NCBI GenBank assembly: GCA_020853755.1
Contig: JADYYG010000006.1
Location: 1-46,290, forward strand
Length of the DNA: 46,290 bases
Reading direction: 5' to 3'
Origin: Dehalococcoidia bacterium
Lineage (GTDB): Bacteria > Chloroflexota > Dehalococcoidia > Tepidiformales > Tepidiformaceae
Position 1 is the first letter of the stretch, and each line of letters opens with the position of its first letter. A program made the position numbers and the translations under genes. The notes below the pieces were generated by a model. The model saw only the letters and a list, made by a program, of their open reading frames with translations. It made no database searches and was not told the origin of the DNA. Below, piece after piece: positions 25,148-32,888 of this stretch.

Positions 25148-25987
25148 GTGAATGCGCAGCGCCTGGCGTCCAGCCCCCTGACGTGGTTGGCGGTGCCGGC
25201 GATGGTCATCGTTGCGGTGGCGATCGCGGCCCGCATGGTCGACTCGGGCGAGCCACAAGGGGCGCCGGCAGGAGAGCTTCAGCCGTTCTACCTCGAAGCC
25301 TCGATCCAGATGGACGACGCCTCGGCATCGATTGGCACGCAGCCCGCTGGGAGTTCGAAGCCGTTCGCCACCGTGCATCGGAGCAGCCAGGTTCGCTGGC
25401 GCTGGCAGAGCAGGGATCTGGCCCGCATCGACATCGAGACCTTCGAGCCCGCCGCGGACGCAGGGACCGACACGCTCGCCTGGGACGGCACCTCGCAGTG
25501 GTACTACCGGCACGAGGACAATACGTACACCCGGTCGCCGCTGATGCCTGTCCCGGCAGGGGTGTCGCTTCGCGTGAGGCCGTGGAGCTTCGGCGTCTTT
25601 ATTGGCCCCTGGTACGGCGCAGCCACCACTGCCGAGGCGTTCGCAACAGAACTGAAGACCCTCTCGAACAACACCACCGACGTCCGCGTGGCCGGGCAGG
25701 ACACGATCCTCGGGAGGCCCGTAACCGTCGTCGAACAGACGGGCATCGCCACATCCGCCGGCTCGTCCGGCAACACGACACGAAGCGGTACATCCCGCTT
25801 CTGGCTCGATGAAGAGCGGATGGTGGTCATGAAACAGGAGACGGACTCCGGCGCTCAGCGATTCACGGTCGAGGTCACACGCCTCGATTGGAACATTCCC
25901 GCCACAGCCAACCTGCAGTACTCACCGCCGGCAGGCGCCAAGCCTGCGGACAAGGGCGGCAGCGCGGGCTCGCTCCCGACTCCCTGA
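25148..25987 (+). CDS. membrane-anchored LolA/RseB-like envelope protein
   Basis: About 279 residues: one N-terminal hydrophobic anchor (LTWLAVPAMVIVAVAIAARM), then an extracytoplasmic beta-rich domain. Phrases such as ILGRPVTVVEQT and SRFWLDEERMVVMKQE resemble the last strands of the LolA/LppX/RseB fold, which binds acyl chains or lipoprotein signals. Similarity is by motif only, so the role is open. GTG 25145 and 25148 are both possible starts; the -10-like TAGACT suggests a leaderless start at 25148. It is followed 39 bp later by the toroid gene. Confidence 0.62.
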   Translation: MNAQRLASSPLTWLAVPAMVIVAVAIAARMVDSGEPQGAPAGELQPFYLEASIQMDDASASIGTQPAGSSKPFATVHRSSQVRWRWQSRDLARIDIETFEPAADAGTDTLAWDGTSQWYYRHEDNTYTRSPLMPVPAGVSLRVRPWSFGVFIGPWYGAATTAEAFATELKTLSNNTTDVRVAGQDTILGRPVTVVEQTGIATSAGSSGNTTRSGTSRFWLDEERMVVMKQETDSGAQRFTVEVTRLDWNIPATANLQYSPPAGAKPADKGGSAGSLPTP

Positions 25988-26012
25988 GGTTCCGGTTGCC
26001 GCGGCGCTCCCG

Positions 26013-26018
26013 TATCGT
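26013..26018 (+). promoter_or_regulatory. putative -10 box for the toroid gene (leaderless type)
   Basis: TATCGT with 8 nt to the ATG at 26027 and no Shine-Dalgarno between them; no convincing -35. Confidence 0.3.
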
Positions 26019-26026
26019 TCGCTGCC

Positions 26027-27202
26027 ATGCGCCGCGGGGTTCTCTTCACGCTCTCAGCCTGGATGGTCGGCGCCGTTGTTCTGCGAGCGACGTTGCTCAT
26101 GCCGCACCAGTGCCCCGCGGTCGACCCGGCGAGCGCCCTGCTCGGCGCGCAGCAGGCCGCGGCCTGGATAGCAGCCGCACAGGAGCCTGAAGGCACCTAC
26201 GTCTACGAGTACAACCGCGCCACAGACACCGAGCCCGGCGGCTACAACATCGTCCGGCATGCGGGTGTCACCATGTCGCTTTACCAGCTCGCCGCGGCAG
26301 GCGACCACTCGCTGCTGCCCGTTGCCGACCGCGGGATGCAGTACATGATCGACAACCTCTACAGGCACGACGACTGGGCTGCCTTCTCCGTGCCGATGGG
26401 GAATGTCCAACTCGGGGCCAGCGCGCTCATGCTCGACGGCCTTATGCAGCGCCGGATCGCAACCGGCGATACCCGCTACGACAGCCTTTCGCGTGAAGTC
26501 GCGCGTGGCCTGCTCGCCCTCCAGCAACCCGATGGCTCGTTCCTGAACTTCTGGGACGCCGTCAACGGCCGGCCCGTGCCCGGTGAGCGCTCCAAGTACG
26601 CGACGGGCGAAGCGTTCTGGGGCCTGACCCTGATGCATCGGTTCTTCCCCGACGAGGGCTGGGACGTCTACGCACGCAAGACCGCCGACTACCTCTCGTT
26701 CGAACGCGACCGGTACGAGGAACAGAAGTTCCCGCCATGGGCCGACCAGTGGGCAGCCTATGGCCTCGGTGAGATGGCAACCTGGCCCCCTTCGGACACG
26801 AATATCGCCTACGCCCGGACACTCACCGAGCGGTTCGGCTTCCTCGTCCGCGTCGAATCGCAGCGCCGCGACAACTGGTTTTCGAAGCTGCTCCACGGCC
26901 GCCAGGCGCGGGCCGCAGGCATGGGCACCTGGGTCGAGGGCCTCAATTCGCTCTACACCCTCGCGACCACCGACCCGCGAATGGCCGACATGGCCCCGAA
27001 GATGGCGGAGCGCATCGAATGCGGCGCGGGGATGCTCGCCGCCCGCCAGGTGTCGCCGCAACAGGCCGCACGCGGACCGAACCCGCAACGCACATCGGGC
27101 GCGTGGTTCACGAACGACGTGACCCGCATGGACGACCAGCAACACGCCCTCTCCGCGCTGCTCAACGCGGCGCCCACCCTTGAACACCGGGACAAGCCGT
27201 GA
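26027..27202 (+). CDS. exported alpha/alpha-toroid domain protein
   Basis: 391 residues with a signal-anchor (VLFTLSAWMVGAVVLRATLL) and then helical repeats typical of an (alpha/alpha)6 barrel as in terpene cyclases, epimerases and family 8/88-type enzymes. Recurrent blocks include LGAQQAAAWIAAAQEPEGTY, HAGVTMSLYQLAAAG, ARGLLALQQPDGSF and GTWVEGLNSLY. Aromatic and acidic residues (YVYEYNRATDTEPGGYN) could line a pocket. I cannot name substrate or reaction. The stop overlaps the next GTG by 4 nt (GTGA), tying it to the MarC-like gene. Confidence 0.68.
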   Translation: MRRGVLFTLSAWMVGAVVLRATLLMPHQCPAVDPASALLGAQQAAAWIAAAQEPEGTYVYEYNRATDTEPGGYNIVRHAGVTMSLYQLAAAGDHSLLPVADRGMQYMIDNLYRHDDWAAFSVPMGNVQLGASALMLDGLMQRRIATGDTRYDSLSREVARGLLALQQPDGSFLNFWDAVNGRPVPGERSKYATGEAFWGLTLMHRFFPDEGWDVYARKTADYLSFERDRYEEQKFPPWADQWAAYGLGEMATWPPSDTNIAYARTLTERFGFLVRVESQRRDNWFSKLLHGRQARAAGMGTWVEGLNSLYTLATTDPRMADMAPKMAERIECGAGMLAARQVSPQQAARGPNPQRTSGAWFTNDVTRMDDQQHALSALLNAAPTLEHRDKP

Positions 27203-27750
27203 CTGATTTCCTCCAACTCGCGCTCTACCTCTTCGCCGCTATCAATCCGGCCGCCGTCGCCGCAGCGCCTCCGCCACCGCACAGAGCGCTGCTGCGGTCC
27301 ACGGTCGCCCTCGGAGCTGCTGCTGGGTTCGCGCTCATCGCTATCGCCGCGGCCTGTTCGGGGACGATCCTCGATGCGCTCGGCGTCGAACCGGAGACGT
27401 TCCGGGTCGGCGCAGGCGTCGTGCTGCTCGTCAGCGGCGCACTCACCGTCTGGCAGGGCGGCGCAGCCCATCGCGGGCCGTGGGACGGTCGCGGCGGCGC
27501 CATCTTCCCGCTCGCGCTGCCGGTGATCGCCAGTCCGGCGGCCCTCGCGGCGGCCATCAGTTACGGCGCTGATGACGGCGCTGGCCGGGTGGCTGCGGCG
27601 GCCGCAGTGGTGGTCGCCGTTGCCGGGCTCCTGCTCATCCTTCGAGCGGGCCGTTACCAGGCGGCCTGCGACGGCGTTGCCCGGGTGACCGGCGCCGCGC
27701 TCGTGGCCGTCGCTGCCGGGCTCATCGTCGATGGAGTGAGGGCTATCTGA
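27199..27750 (+). CDS. MarC/UPF0056-like integral membrane protein
   Basis: 183 residues with about six hydrophobic segments. AAINPAAVAAAP near the start and FPLALPVIASPAALAAAI in the middle mirror the two conserved half-repeats of MarC proteins (NPxG... and PLAxPxxAGP). MarC proteins have no settled function. The GTG start overlaps the toroid gene stop, and its own stop overlaps the next ATG by one base, so it is the centre of a coupled trio. Confidence 0.68.
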   Translation: MTDFLQLALYLFAAINPAAVAAAPPPPHRALLRSTVALGAAAGFALIAIAAACSGTILDALGVEPETFRVGAGVVLLVSGALTVWQGGAAHRGPWDGRGGAIFPLALPVIASPAALAAAISYGADDGAGRVAAAAAVVVAVAGLLLILRAGRYQAACDGVARVTGAALVAVAAGLIVDGVRAI

Positions 27751-28385
27751 TGCCACTGCCAAACCGCGTCGACCCGTTCGGCGCCATCCACGCCGTCCCC
27801 TCGCGGGGGACCATGTTCGGCAACCGTGGCGGGTGCATGCATCGCGACCAGAAGCTCGTGGGCAGGCCCTGGACGAACGAACGCTGGATCTGCTGCGTCC
27901 TCGAATTCAGGGGCCGCTGGCGGCAGGTCATGTCCGAAGGGCGCTACACCGAGCTCTTCTTCCTCGATGAAGCGACCGCTTTCGCCGCAGGGCACCGGCC
28001 CTGCATGGAATGCCGGCGTGACGACGCCCGGCGCTTCATCGACGCCTGGACGCGCGCTCACCTTCCGCCCGGCGAGAAGTTGAAGACCATTTCTCACATC
28101 GACCAGGTCGCCCACCGCGAACGCATCGATCCGCTGACGCGCCGCCAGAGAACCACGTCCACCCGGCTGTCGACGCTCCCTGACGGCGTGTTTGTCACGC
28201 TGCCAGCGGACCCGGAGACGCCGCGCCTCCTGCGTGACGGCAAGCTGTTGCCATGGTCGTTCGAAGGCTATGGCGCACCGGAACCAGCACCTTCCGATGA
28301 GGCGGTGACGCTGCTCACGCCGCCTTCGTTCGCCTTCGCATTCGCCGCCGGATACACCCCGGCGGTGCACCCGAGCGCAGGCTGA
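27750..28385 (+). CDS. uncharacterised protein with an Ada-like zinc-binding motif
   Basis: 211 residues. LFFLDEATAFAAGHRPCMECRRDD closely resembles the Zn half-site of the Ada N-terminal domain (AxAAGYRPCKRCRPD), with C85 and C88. An upstream cysteine in RGGCMHRDQ (C29), or C48/C49, could complete the site. Ada proteins repair alkylphosphotriesters by Cys transfer, but the AraC and methyltransferase domains of Ada are missing here. The C-terminal half is not recognisable. The ATG overlaps the MarC-like stop (TGATG). A metal-binding role is inferred only from the motif. Confidence 0.66.
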   Translation: MPLPNRVDPFGAIHAVPSRGTMFGNRGGCMHRDQKLVGRPWTNERWICCVLEFRGRWRQVMSEGRYTELFFLDEATAFAAGHRPCMECRRDDARRFIDAWTRAHLPPGEKLKTISHIDQVAHRERIDPLTRRQRTTSTRLSTLPDGVFVTLPADPETPRLLRDGKLLPWSFEGYGAPEPAPSDEAVTLLTPPSFAFAFAAGYTPAVHPSAG

Positions 28386-28458
28386 GTTTCGCCATCTGGA
28401 CAGTGGCCCGTACACTCCTAAGACGCACGAACTCTGATTCACACGTTAGGAGAGACCC

Positions 28459-29208
28459 ATGTCCGGCCACTCCAAATGGTCCACCATCAAGCGCCAGAAG
28501 GGCGCGAACGACGCTCGCCGCGGCGCAATCTTCACCAAGCTCAGCCGGGAGATCATCCAGGCTGCCAAGCAGGGCGGGAGCGATCCCGGTATGAACTTCA
28601 AACTGCGCCTCGCCATCCAGCGGGCAAAGGCCCAGAACATGCCCAACGACAACATCGATCGCGCAATTGCGAAGGGCAGCGGCGGCGGTGAAGGCGAACA
28701 GCTGGACGAAATCCAGTACGAAGGCTACGGGCCCGGCGGAACGGCGATCATCGTGGCTGCCCTGACCGATAACCGGAACCGCACCGTCGCCGAAATCCGG
28801 CACCGCTTCTCCCGCGGCGGCGGCAACCTCGGTGAGAACGGCTCGGTCTCGTGGCAGTTCGAAGCCAAGGGCCTCATCACCATCCCGGTGAACGGCAAGG
28901 ACCCTGACGACCTCGCGATGCTGGCTATCGACGCGGGCGCCGAGGACGTCGACGTCCAGGACGGCCAGGTCGAAGTGAAGACTGAGCCGTCGAGCCTCGA
29001 ACCGGTCCGCAAGGCGCTCGAATCCAGCGGACTCGAAATCGAGAACGCCGACTTCGCGCTGGTCCCGAAGATGACCGTGGAGCTGGAAGAGAAGGCAGCC
29101 CACCAGGTCCTGCGGCTGATCGAGGCGCTCGAAGACCTCGAAGACGTCCAGCGCGTCTACTCGAACGCCGAGTTCAGCGACGAGGCCATCGAGAGCTACG
29201 CGGGCTGA
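28459..29208 (+). CDS. yebC: YebC/PmpR-family transcription/translation factor
   Basis: A 249-residue cytosolic protein of the TACO1/YebC family: MSGHSKWSTIKRQKGANDARRG at the N-terminus, NMPNDNIDRAIAKGSG, YEGYGPGGTAIIV, and NLGENGSVSWQF. Family members bind DNA in some species, and others relieve ribosome stalling on proline-rich sequences. Length and all signature blocks are standard. The start has AGGAGAG shortly upstream. No ruvC/ruvA genes are adjacent as often seen elsewhere. Confidence 0.95.
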   Translation: MSGHSKWSTIKRQKGANDARRGAIFTKLSREIIQAAKQGGSDPGMNFKLRLAIQRAKAQNMPNDNIDRAIAKGSGGGEGEQLDEIQYEGYGPGGTAIIVAALTDNRNRTVAEIRHRFSRGGGNLGENGSVSWQFEAKGLITIPVNGKDPDDLAMLAIDAGAEDVDVQDGQVEVKTEPSSLEPVRKALESSGLEIENADFALVPKMTVELEEKAAHQVLRLIEALEDLEDVQRVYSNAEFSDEAIESYAG

Positions 29209-29211
29209 CGC

Positions 29212-29457
29212 TCAGCCGGCAGGGTTCGGCTCAGGAGCGGGCCCGGAAGCAGCTTCGATCCGGAACGTCTGGACGTTCCCGTCTTCATCTTCGAACCAGT
29301 AGTTGGTCTCTTCCGGGCTGACAATGGCACTGCCGGCGAGTTCGTAGATACGCATGCGTGCGCGCTTTACGTTCGGGAAGGTTCCCACCAGTTCCCACGT
29401 GCTCCGGGCGGCGTCTTTCACCGCCACCAATCGCCAGAGTTCGAAGGTCATCGCCAT
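29212..29457 (-). CDS. conserved hypothetical protein, 81 aa
   Basis: A small soluble protein, MAMTFELWRLVAVKDAARST..., with AGGAG at ideal distance from ATG 29457. It is predicted to be mostly beta with a helix (NVKRARMRIYELAGS) and ends in a Pro/Ala tail. I recognise no family. It converges with yebC, with 3 bp between stops. The 173 bp between it and lipB hold no further gene that I can see. Confidence 0.6.
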   Translation of the reverse strand: MAMTFELWRLVAVKDAARSTWELVGTFPNVKRARMRIYELAGSAIVSPEETNYWFEDEDGNVQTFRIEAASGPAPEPNPAG

Positions 29458-29630
29458 GGCACGTCTCCTGCTCTGAGCATACCCCAGGAAGGGCGCGGCA
29501 GGGTGCGGCGTTAGGAGACGGCGGGAGGGCCGAGGGCTGCCCGGGAGGGGGTTCCGGCGCCTCGCTGCCTCTCCCTGCCGTGTCACCATTCAGTGTTGCG
29601 AACCAGGTGAGCCGCCGTCTGTGAAGCGCA

Positions 29631-30323
29631 TCACCCTCGGCCGGCGTCCCTGCCGGGGACCGCCGCTTTCTGCGGGTGCGCTTCGAGCACGCGGCCAAAG
29701 TGAAAGACGAACGACGCCTGCACCTCTTCGAACGCCACCTGCCGGCCGACTTCTGTCGCCATGCTCGTAATTTCCACGTCCGGCATCCCACAGGCGTTAA
29801 TCAGGTCCCAGTGGCTCATGTCCGGGTCGATGTTCAGGGCGATGCCGTGCATCGTGATCCAGCGCCGCACGTTCAGCCCAAGCGAGGCGATCTTCCGGCC
29901 ATCGACCCAGACGCCGCGGCCCGCCTCGTTCCGTTCGCCACGCAGCCCCCAGTCCGCGAGCACCCCGATGACCACGTCCTCGAGGGCATGGGCATAGTCC
30001 ACAACGCCGAGTTCCCACGCCTTCAGGTCGATGATCCCGTAGGCGACGAGTTGTCCCGGGCCGTGGTAGGTGATGTCGCCGCCGCGCTCTGTCTGCACGA
30101 TCTCGATGCCGTACTGGCGGATCGTCTCGGCGCTGGCGCGCAGGTTCGGCGTTGGGTGGCTGCGCCCGAGGGTGAAGACCGGCCGATGCTCGGTCAGGAG
30201 CAGGGTGTCCTGGCCGCCGCCTTCGCGCCGCTGCTCCTGCAGCCGCTTCTGCAGCTCGTGAACCTCGCCGTACGAGGTCGTCCCGAGGTCGTAGACCGCA
30301 ATATCGCGGCGGTGTTGCTCCAT
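29631..30323 (-). CDS. lipB: octanoyl-ACP:protein N-octanoyltransferase LipB
   Basis: Transfers octanoate from ACP to lipoyl domains, the first step of lipoate assembly. All signatures are present: RPVFTLGRS, ERGGDITYHGPGQLVAY, RKIASLGLNVRRWITMHG with the catalytic Lys (K144) and INACGM with the catalytic Cys (C178). ATG 30323 follows a purine-rich GGAAGGGGAA; ATG 30344 would overlap the upstream stop as ATGA and add seven residues, so either is possible. It is coupled to the E2-like gene upstream. lipA is not in the window. Confidence 0.93.
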   Translation of the reverse strand: MEQHRRDIAVYDLGTTSYGEVHELQKRLQEQRREGGGQDTLLLTEHRPVFTLGRSHPTPNLRASAETIRQYGIEIVQTERGGDITYHGPGQLVAYGIIDLKAWELGVVDYAHALEDVVIGVLADWGLRGERNEAGRGVWVDGRKIASLGLNVRRWITMHGIALNIDPDMSHWDLINACGMPDVEITSMATEVGRQVAFEEVQASFVFHFGRVLEAHPQKAAVPGRDAGRG

Positions 30324-30340
30324 CCGGCGATTCCCCTTCC

Positions 30341-31462
30341 TCATGTCAGCATCGCATACGGGAGGTCGAGGATGTCGCGCACCCGCGCCAGCAGGCGGGC
30401 TGCCGAGCCTTCGCTCCAGAGCGCGCTGTCATAGGCGATCTTGAGCGAAGCGCGGCCCGCGTCATCCCGTGCGCCGAGCGCGAACGACATGTGCCGCCCC
30501 GGTTCGAGCCGCGGCGTCGCGGACGAAACACCCAGCGACGCGAGGGAGACGAACAACCATGCGGCCGATTCGAACGCTTCGTCGCCGACTGCCGCCCGTG
30601 CCGTCACGCCATCGCGGAAACTGCGGGCGGCCGGTTCGCGCACCGCGAATGCGAGGTCACACTCCGTGGTTGCCACGAGCATCGCCCCGGTGCCGCCGGC
30701 AAACGGCGTGTCTTCGAGCGCCCACGCGATGGCGCGGAAGACGACATCCTCGAGCATTGGTGCGGGGCCCTGTTCGCCCCACTCTCGCTCGAAGGCGCCG
30801 CGCATCCGTTCCGCTTCTCCGAGGTTGACGACCATCGTCATCGTGAGGACCTGGGCCGTGGCGCGCGCTTCTTGCTGAATGCGCGTGAACGTGGTCTCCA
30901 TCTCCACGGGCGGATCCTGCTCCTGCTCCCACAGCGGCAGCCCGGGAATCGAGCCGCCAGGCTCCTTCAGGGCCGCCGTCCGGTCGTGCGGACTCTCGCC
31001 GAACAGTGAACTGTCGAACTCCACGGCGTCACCGGGGACCGGGTCCCAGGCCCGGCCGGGCGCGCCCGAGAACTTCTTCGGGAACGGCACAACCACGGCC
31101 TCAACGAGCGCCTCTTCGAACTCCGGGTGAGGCGGCGCGGCCGCTGCCTCTCTTTCGGACTCGACGGGACCGCTGGTCCCGGGGTCTGGTTCGACTCGGG
31201 GGGCCGGAGATTCCGGCTGTGTCTGCTCGCCGGGTGCGACGATCAGGCCGAGCAGGCCTTCGCCGCCGGTCCCGCCTTCCGCCACATGGTGGCGAAGGAC
31301 ACCGGGGCCGCCCGCTTCGACTTCAATCGCGATAAACCCGCTCTCGACGCGACAGACCGCATCGCCGGTATCCACAGGCGTACCGTCCGCGACGTACCAT
31401 TCTGCGACGATGCCGCCGGCAAGGCCGGGCCCGAAGCCTTCGAGTGCAACCGGAACCGCCAC
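30341..31462 (-). CDS. degenerate E2-like protein: lipoyl-domain and acyltransferase-domain remnants without active residues
   Basis: About 373 residues. Residues ~1-60 have the lipoyl/biotinyl fold (IVAEWYVADGTPVDTGDAVCRVES), but at the modified-lysine position (usually ETDKA) it reads ESGFI, so there is no lysine (F43). A Pro/Glu-rich linker follows without a recognisable E3-binding domain. The C-terminal ~160 residues align with the 2-oxoacid dehydrogenase acyltransferase fold, yet the DHRxxDG motif is replaced by D345-S346-ALWSEG, removing the catalytic His and Asp. GTG 31462 with GGGGAGG five bases upstream is the likely start. It is probably a scaffold or pseudoenzyme; coupling with lipB suggests a lipoate-related role. 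Confidence 0.75.
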   Translation of the reverse strand: MAVPVALEGFGPGLAGGIVAEWYVADGTPVDTGDAVCRVESGFIAIEVEAGGPGVLRHHVAEGGTGGEGLLGLIVAPGEQTQPESPAPRVEPDPGTSGPVESEREAAAAPPHPEFEEALVEAVVVPFPKKFSGAPGRAWDPVPGDAVEFDSSLFGESPHDRTAALKEPGGSIPGLPLWEQEQDPPVEMETTFTRIQQEARATAQVLTMTMVVNLGEAERMRGAFEREWGEQGPAPMLEDVVFRAIAWALEDTPFAGGTGAMLVATTECDLAFAVREPAARSFRDGVTARAAVGDEAFESAAWLFVSLASLGVSSATPRLEPGRHMSFALGARDDAGRASLKIAYDSALWSEGSAARLLARVRDILDLPYAMLT

Positions 31463-31564
31463 CTGCGCCTCCCCTGGGCAGACTCGCCCACAGGTAATGA
31501 CGGCAACGGAAGGGCCGCCGGTCAGGCTGCGGGGCGCCGGAACCGGCAAATTCGGGGGTAAACC

Positions 31565-31933
31565 ATGAGTGACCGTTCAGTCGACGAACTGGTGAGGCGC
31601 TGCCGCGAAATCTGCCTGGCCCTCCCAGAAACCACGGAACGCGTGAGCCACGGCGAGCCAGCCTGGTTCGTTCGCGACAAGAAACTCTTCGTCATGTTCT
31701 CGACGAACCACCACGGCGGCCCGCTCGCGTTCTGGGCGGCGGCGCCGTTCGGAGCGCAGGACGCGCTCATAGCCTCTGACCCCGAACGCTACTTCCGGCC
31801 CCCGTATGTTGGCCACCGCGGCTGGCTCGGCGTCCGGCTCGACCTGCCTCGCGAAGACTGGGCCGAGGTGGAGACCGTCATCCGCGAGGCCTACCGGGCT
31901 ATCGCGCCGGCGAAGCTCGCCGCGCTCGCCTGA
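31565..31933 (+). CDS. MmcQ/YjbR-family protein
   Basis: 122 residues, soluble, with the family pattern EICLALPETTERVSHGEPAW (N-terminus), KLFVMF, and YFRPPYVGHRGWLGVRLD followed by a C-terminal helix (EVETVIREAYRAIAPAKL). YjbR proteins adopt a CyaY-like double-wing fold; function is unknown, with DNA binding proposed for some members. GGGGG lies 6 nt before the ATG. It is divergent from the E2-like gene (about 100 bp between starts) and converges on the SMP-30 gene. Confidence 0.88.
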   Translation: MSDRSVDELVRRCREICLALPETTERVSHGEPAWFVRDKKLFVMFSTNHHGGPLAFWAAAPFGAQDALIASDPERYFRPPYVGHRGWLGVRLDLPREDWAEVETVIREAYRAIAPAKLAALA

Positions 31934-31942
31934 CCCCGCTGG

Positions 31943-32860
31943 TCAGAAGTTCAACTTCAGCCCGGCGGTTGGCCAGTTATCGAACGCGATAAGGCGGCCC
32001 GACGTGCTCAGGGTGGCGTAGAGAGTCCGCAGCCCCGGCCCGGCGAAGCACGCGTTTGTAGTGAGCAGGTCCGGGCACGGGTAGTGGGTCACCGTGCCAT
32101 CGGGGCTGAACGAGGTCAGCCCGCCGTTCAGGATCGTCGCCACGATGACGTTCCCCTCGCCGTCGACCACGAGCGAATCACACAGAGCGTACCCGAACGG
32201 CGGCGCGCCCGGGACCGTCCCGACGACGCGGCGGCGTCCCACCTGCCCGGGTCCGTTCAGCTCGAACGCGTACAGCCGTCCGGTCGGCGTCTCCGCGACG
32301 TAGAGCGTCTTGCCGTCGGGGCTCAGGCCGACGCCGTTCGGGGCCTCCATCGGGAAGATGACCTCCTTGATCATCTTTCCGTCCGGAGAGGCGTAGAACA
32401 CGCCAGTTCGGTCACGCTCCCGTGGGCGCGCCTTCCCGTGGTCGGTGAAGTAGAAGTTGCCCTCTGCATCGAAGACGAGGTCGTTCGGTCCCTTGAGCCG
32501 CTCGCCGTCGCAGTTGTCGTAGAGCGTGGTAACTTCGGCGCCGTCCGCGCTGACCCGCTGGATTTGCCCGCCGATGTAGTCGTCCGGCTGTTCCCCCGGG
32601 AAGAGGCCCGTCGAGCCGTCGGGCAGCGGCCGCTGCGACCACTGGAACCCGCCGTTCTGGCAGACATAGACTGCGCCATCGGGGCCAAGCGCCAGGCCGT
32701 TCGGACCGCCGCCGGTCTGCGCGAACAGCGACTTTTCACCCGAAGGTGTGACGCGCGTCAGGCAGCCAGCGGCGATCTCGACCAGCAGGATGTCGCCGTT
32801 GGGAAGTTCGAGCGGCCCTTCGGGGAAGCGCAGGCCAGACGCAACAACACGGAAGTTCAG
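31943..32860 (-). CDS. SMP-30/gluconolactonase/LRE-family lactonase (CTG start)
   Basis: 305 residues when read from CTG 32860, a complete six-bladed propeller. The family metal ligands are in place: E14 in FPEGPLEL, Asn in GPNGLALGPDG, Asn in GPNDLVFDAEGN, and Asp in LSPDGKTLYVAE. Members hydrolyse sugar lactones or similar esters in the cytosol. The frame has no ATG, GTG or TTG before 32401, where half the protein would be lost, and a TGA closes it upstream. GAGGTGA (32867-32873) sits 6 nt before CTG, so CTG initiation is the simplest reading. It is divergent from the second UDG gene, 28 bp away. Confidence 0.85.
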   Translation of the reverse strand: MNFRVVASGLRFPEGPLELPNGDILLVEIAAGCLTRVTPSGEKSLFAQTGGGPNGLALGPDGAVYVCQNGGFQWSQRPLPDGSTGLFPGEQPDDYIGGQIQRVSADGAEVTTLYDNCDGERLKGPNDLVFDAEGNFYFTDHGKARPRERDRTGVFYASPDGKMIKEVIFPMEAPNGVGLSPDGKTLYVAETPTGRLYAFELNGPGQVGRRRVVGTVPGAPPFGYALCDSLVVDGEGNVIVATILNGGLTSFSPDGTVTHYPCPDLLTTNACFAGPGLRTLYATLSTSGRLIAFDNWPTAGLKLNF

Positions 32861-32888
32861 GGGAAATCACCTCGAATTGGGTGCGCCG

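Noticed and set aside
25038..29625. Shared CCGCCGTCTGT[A/G]AAGC near 25038 and 29612 as a dispersed repeat
   Set aside because: About 16 bp only, with no extension or structure on either side; chance cannot be excluded.
31943..32401. SMP-30 gene as a truncated or frameshifted pseudogene
   Set aside because: The frame continues intact upstream to a CTG with a good ribosome site and all family motifs, so no break is needed.
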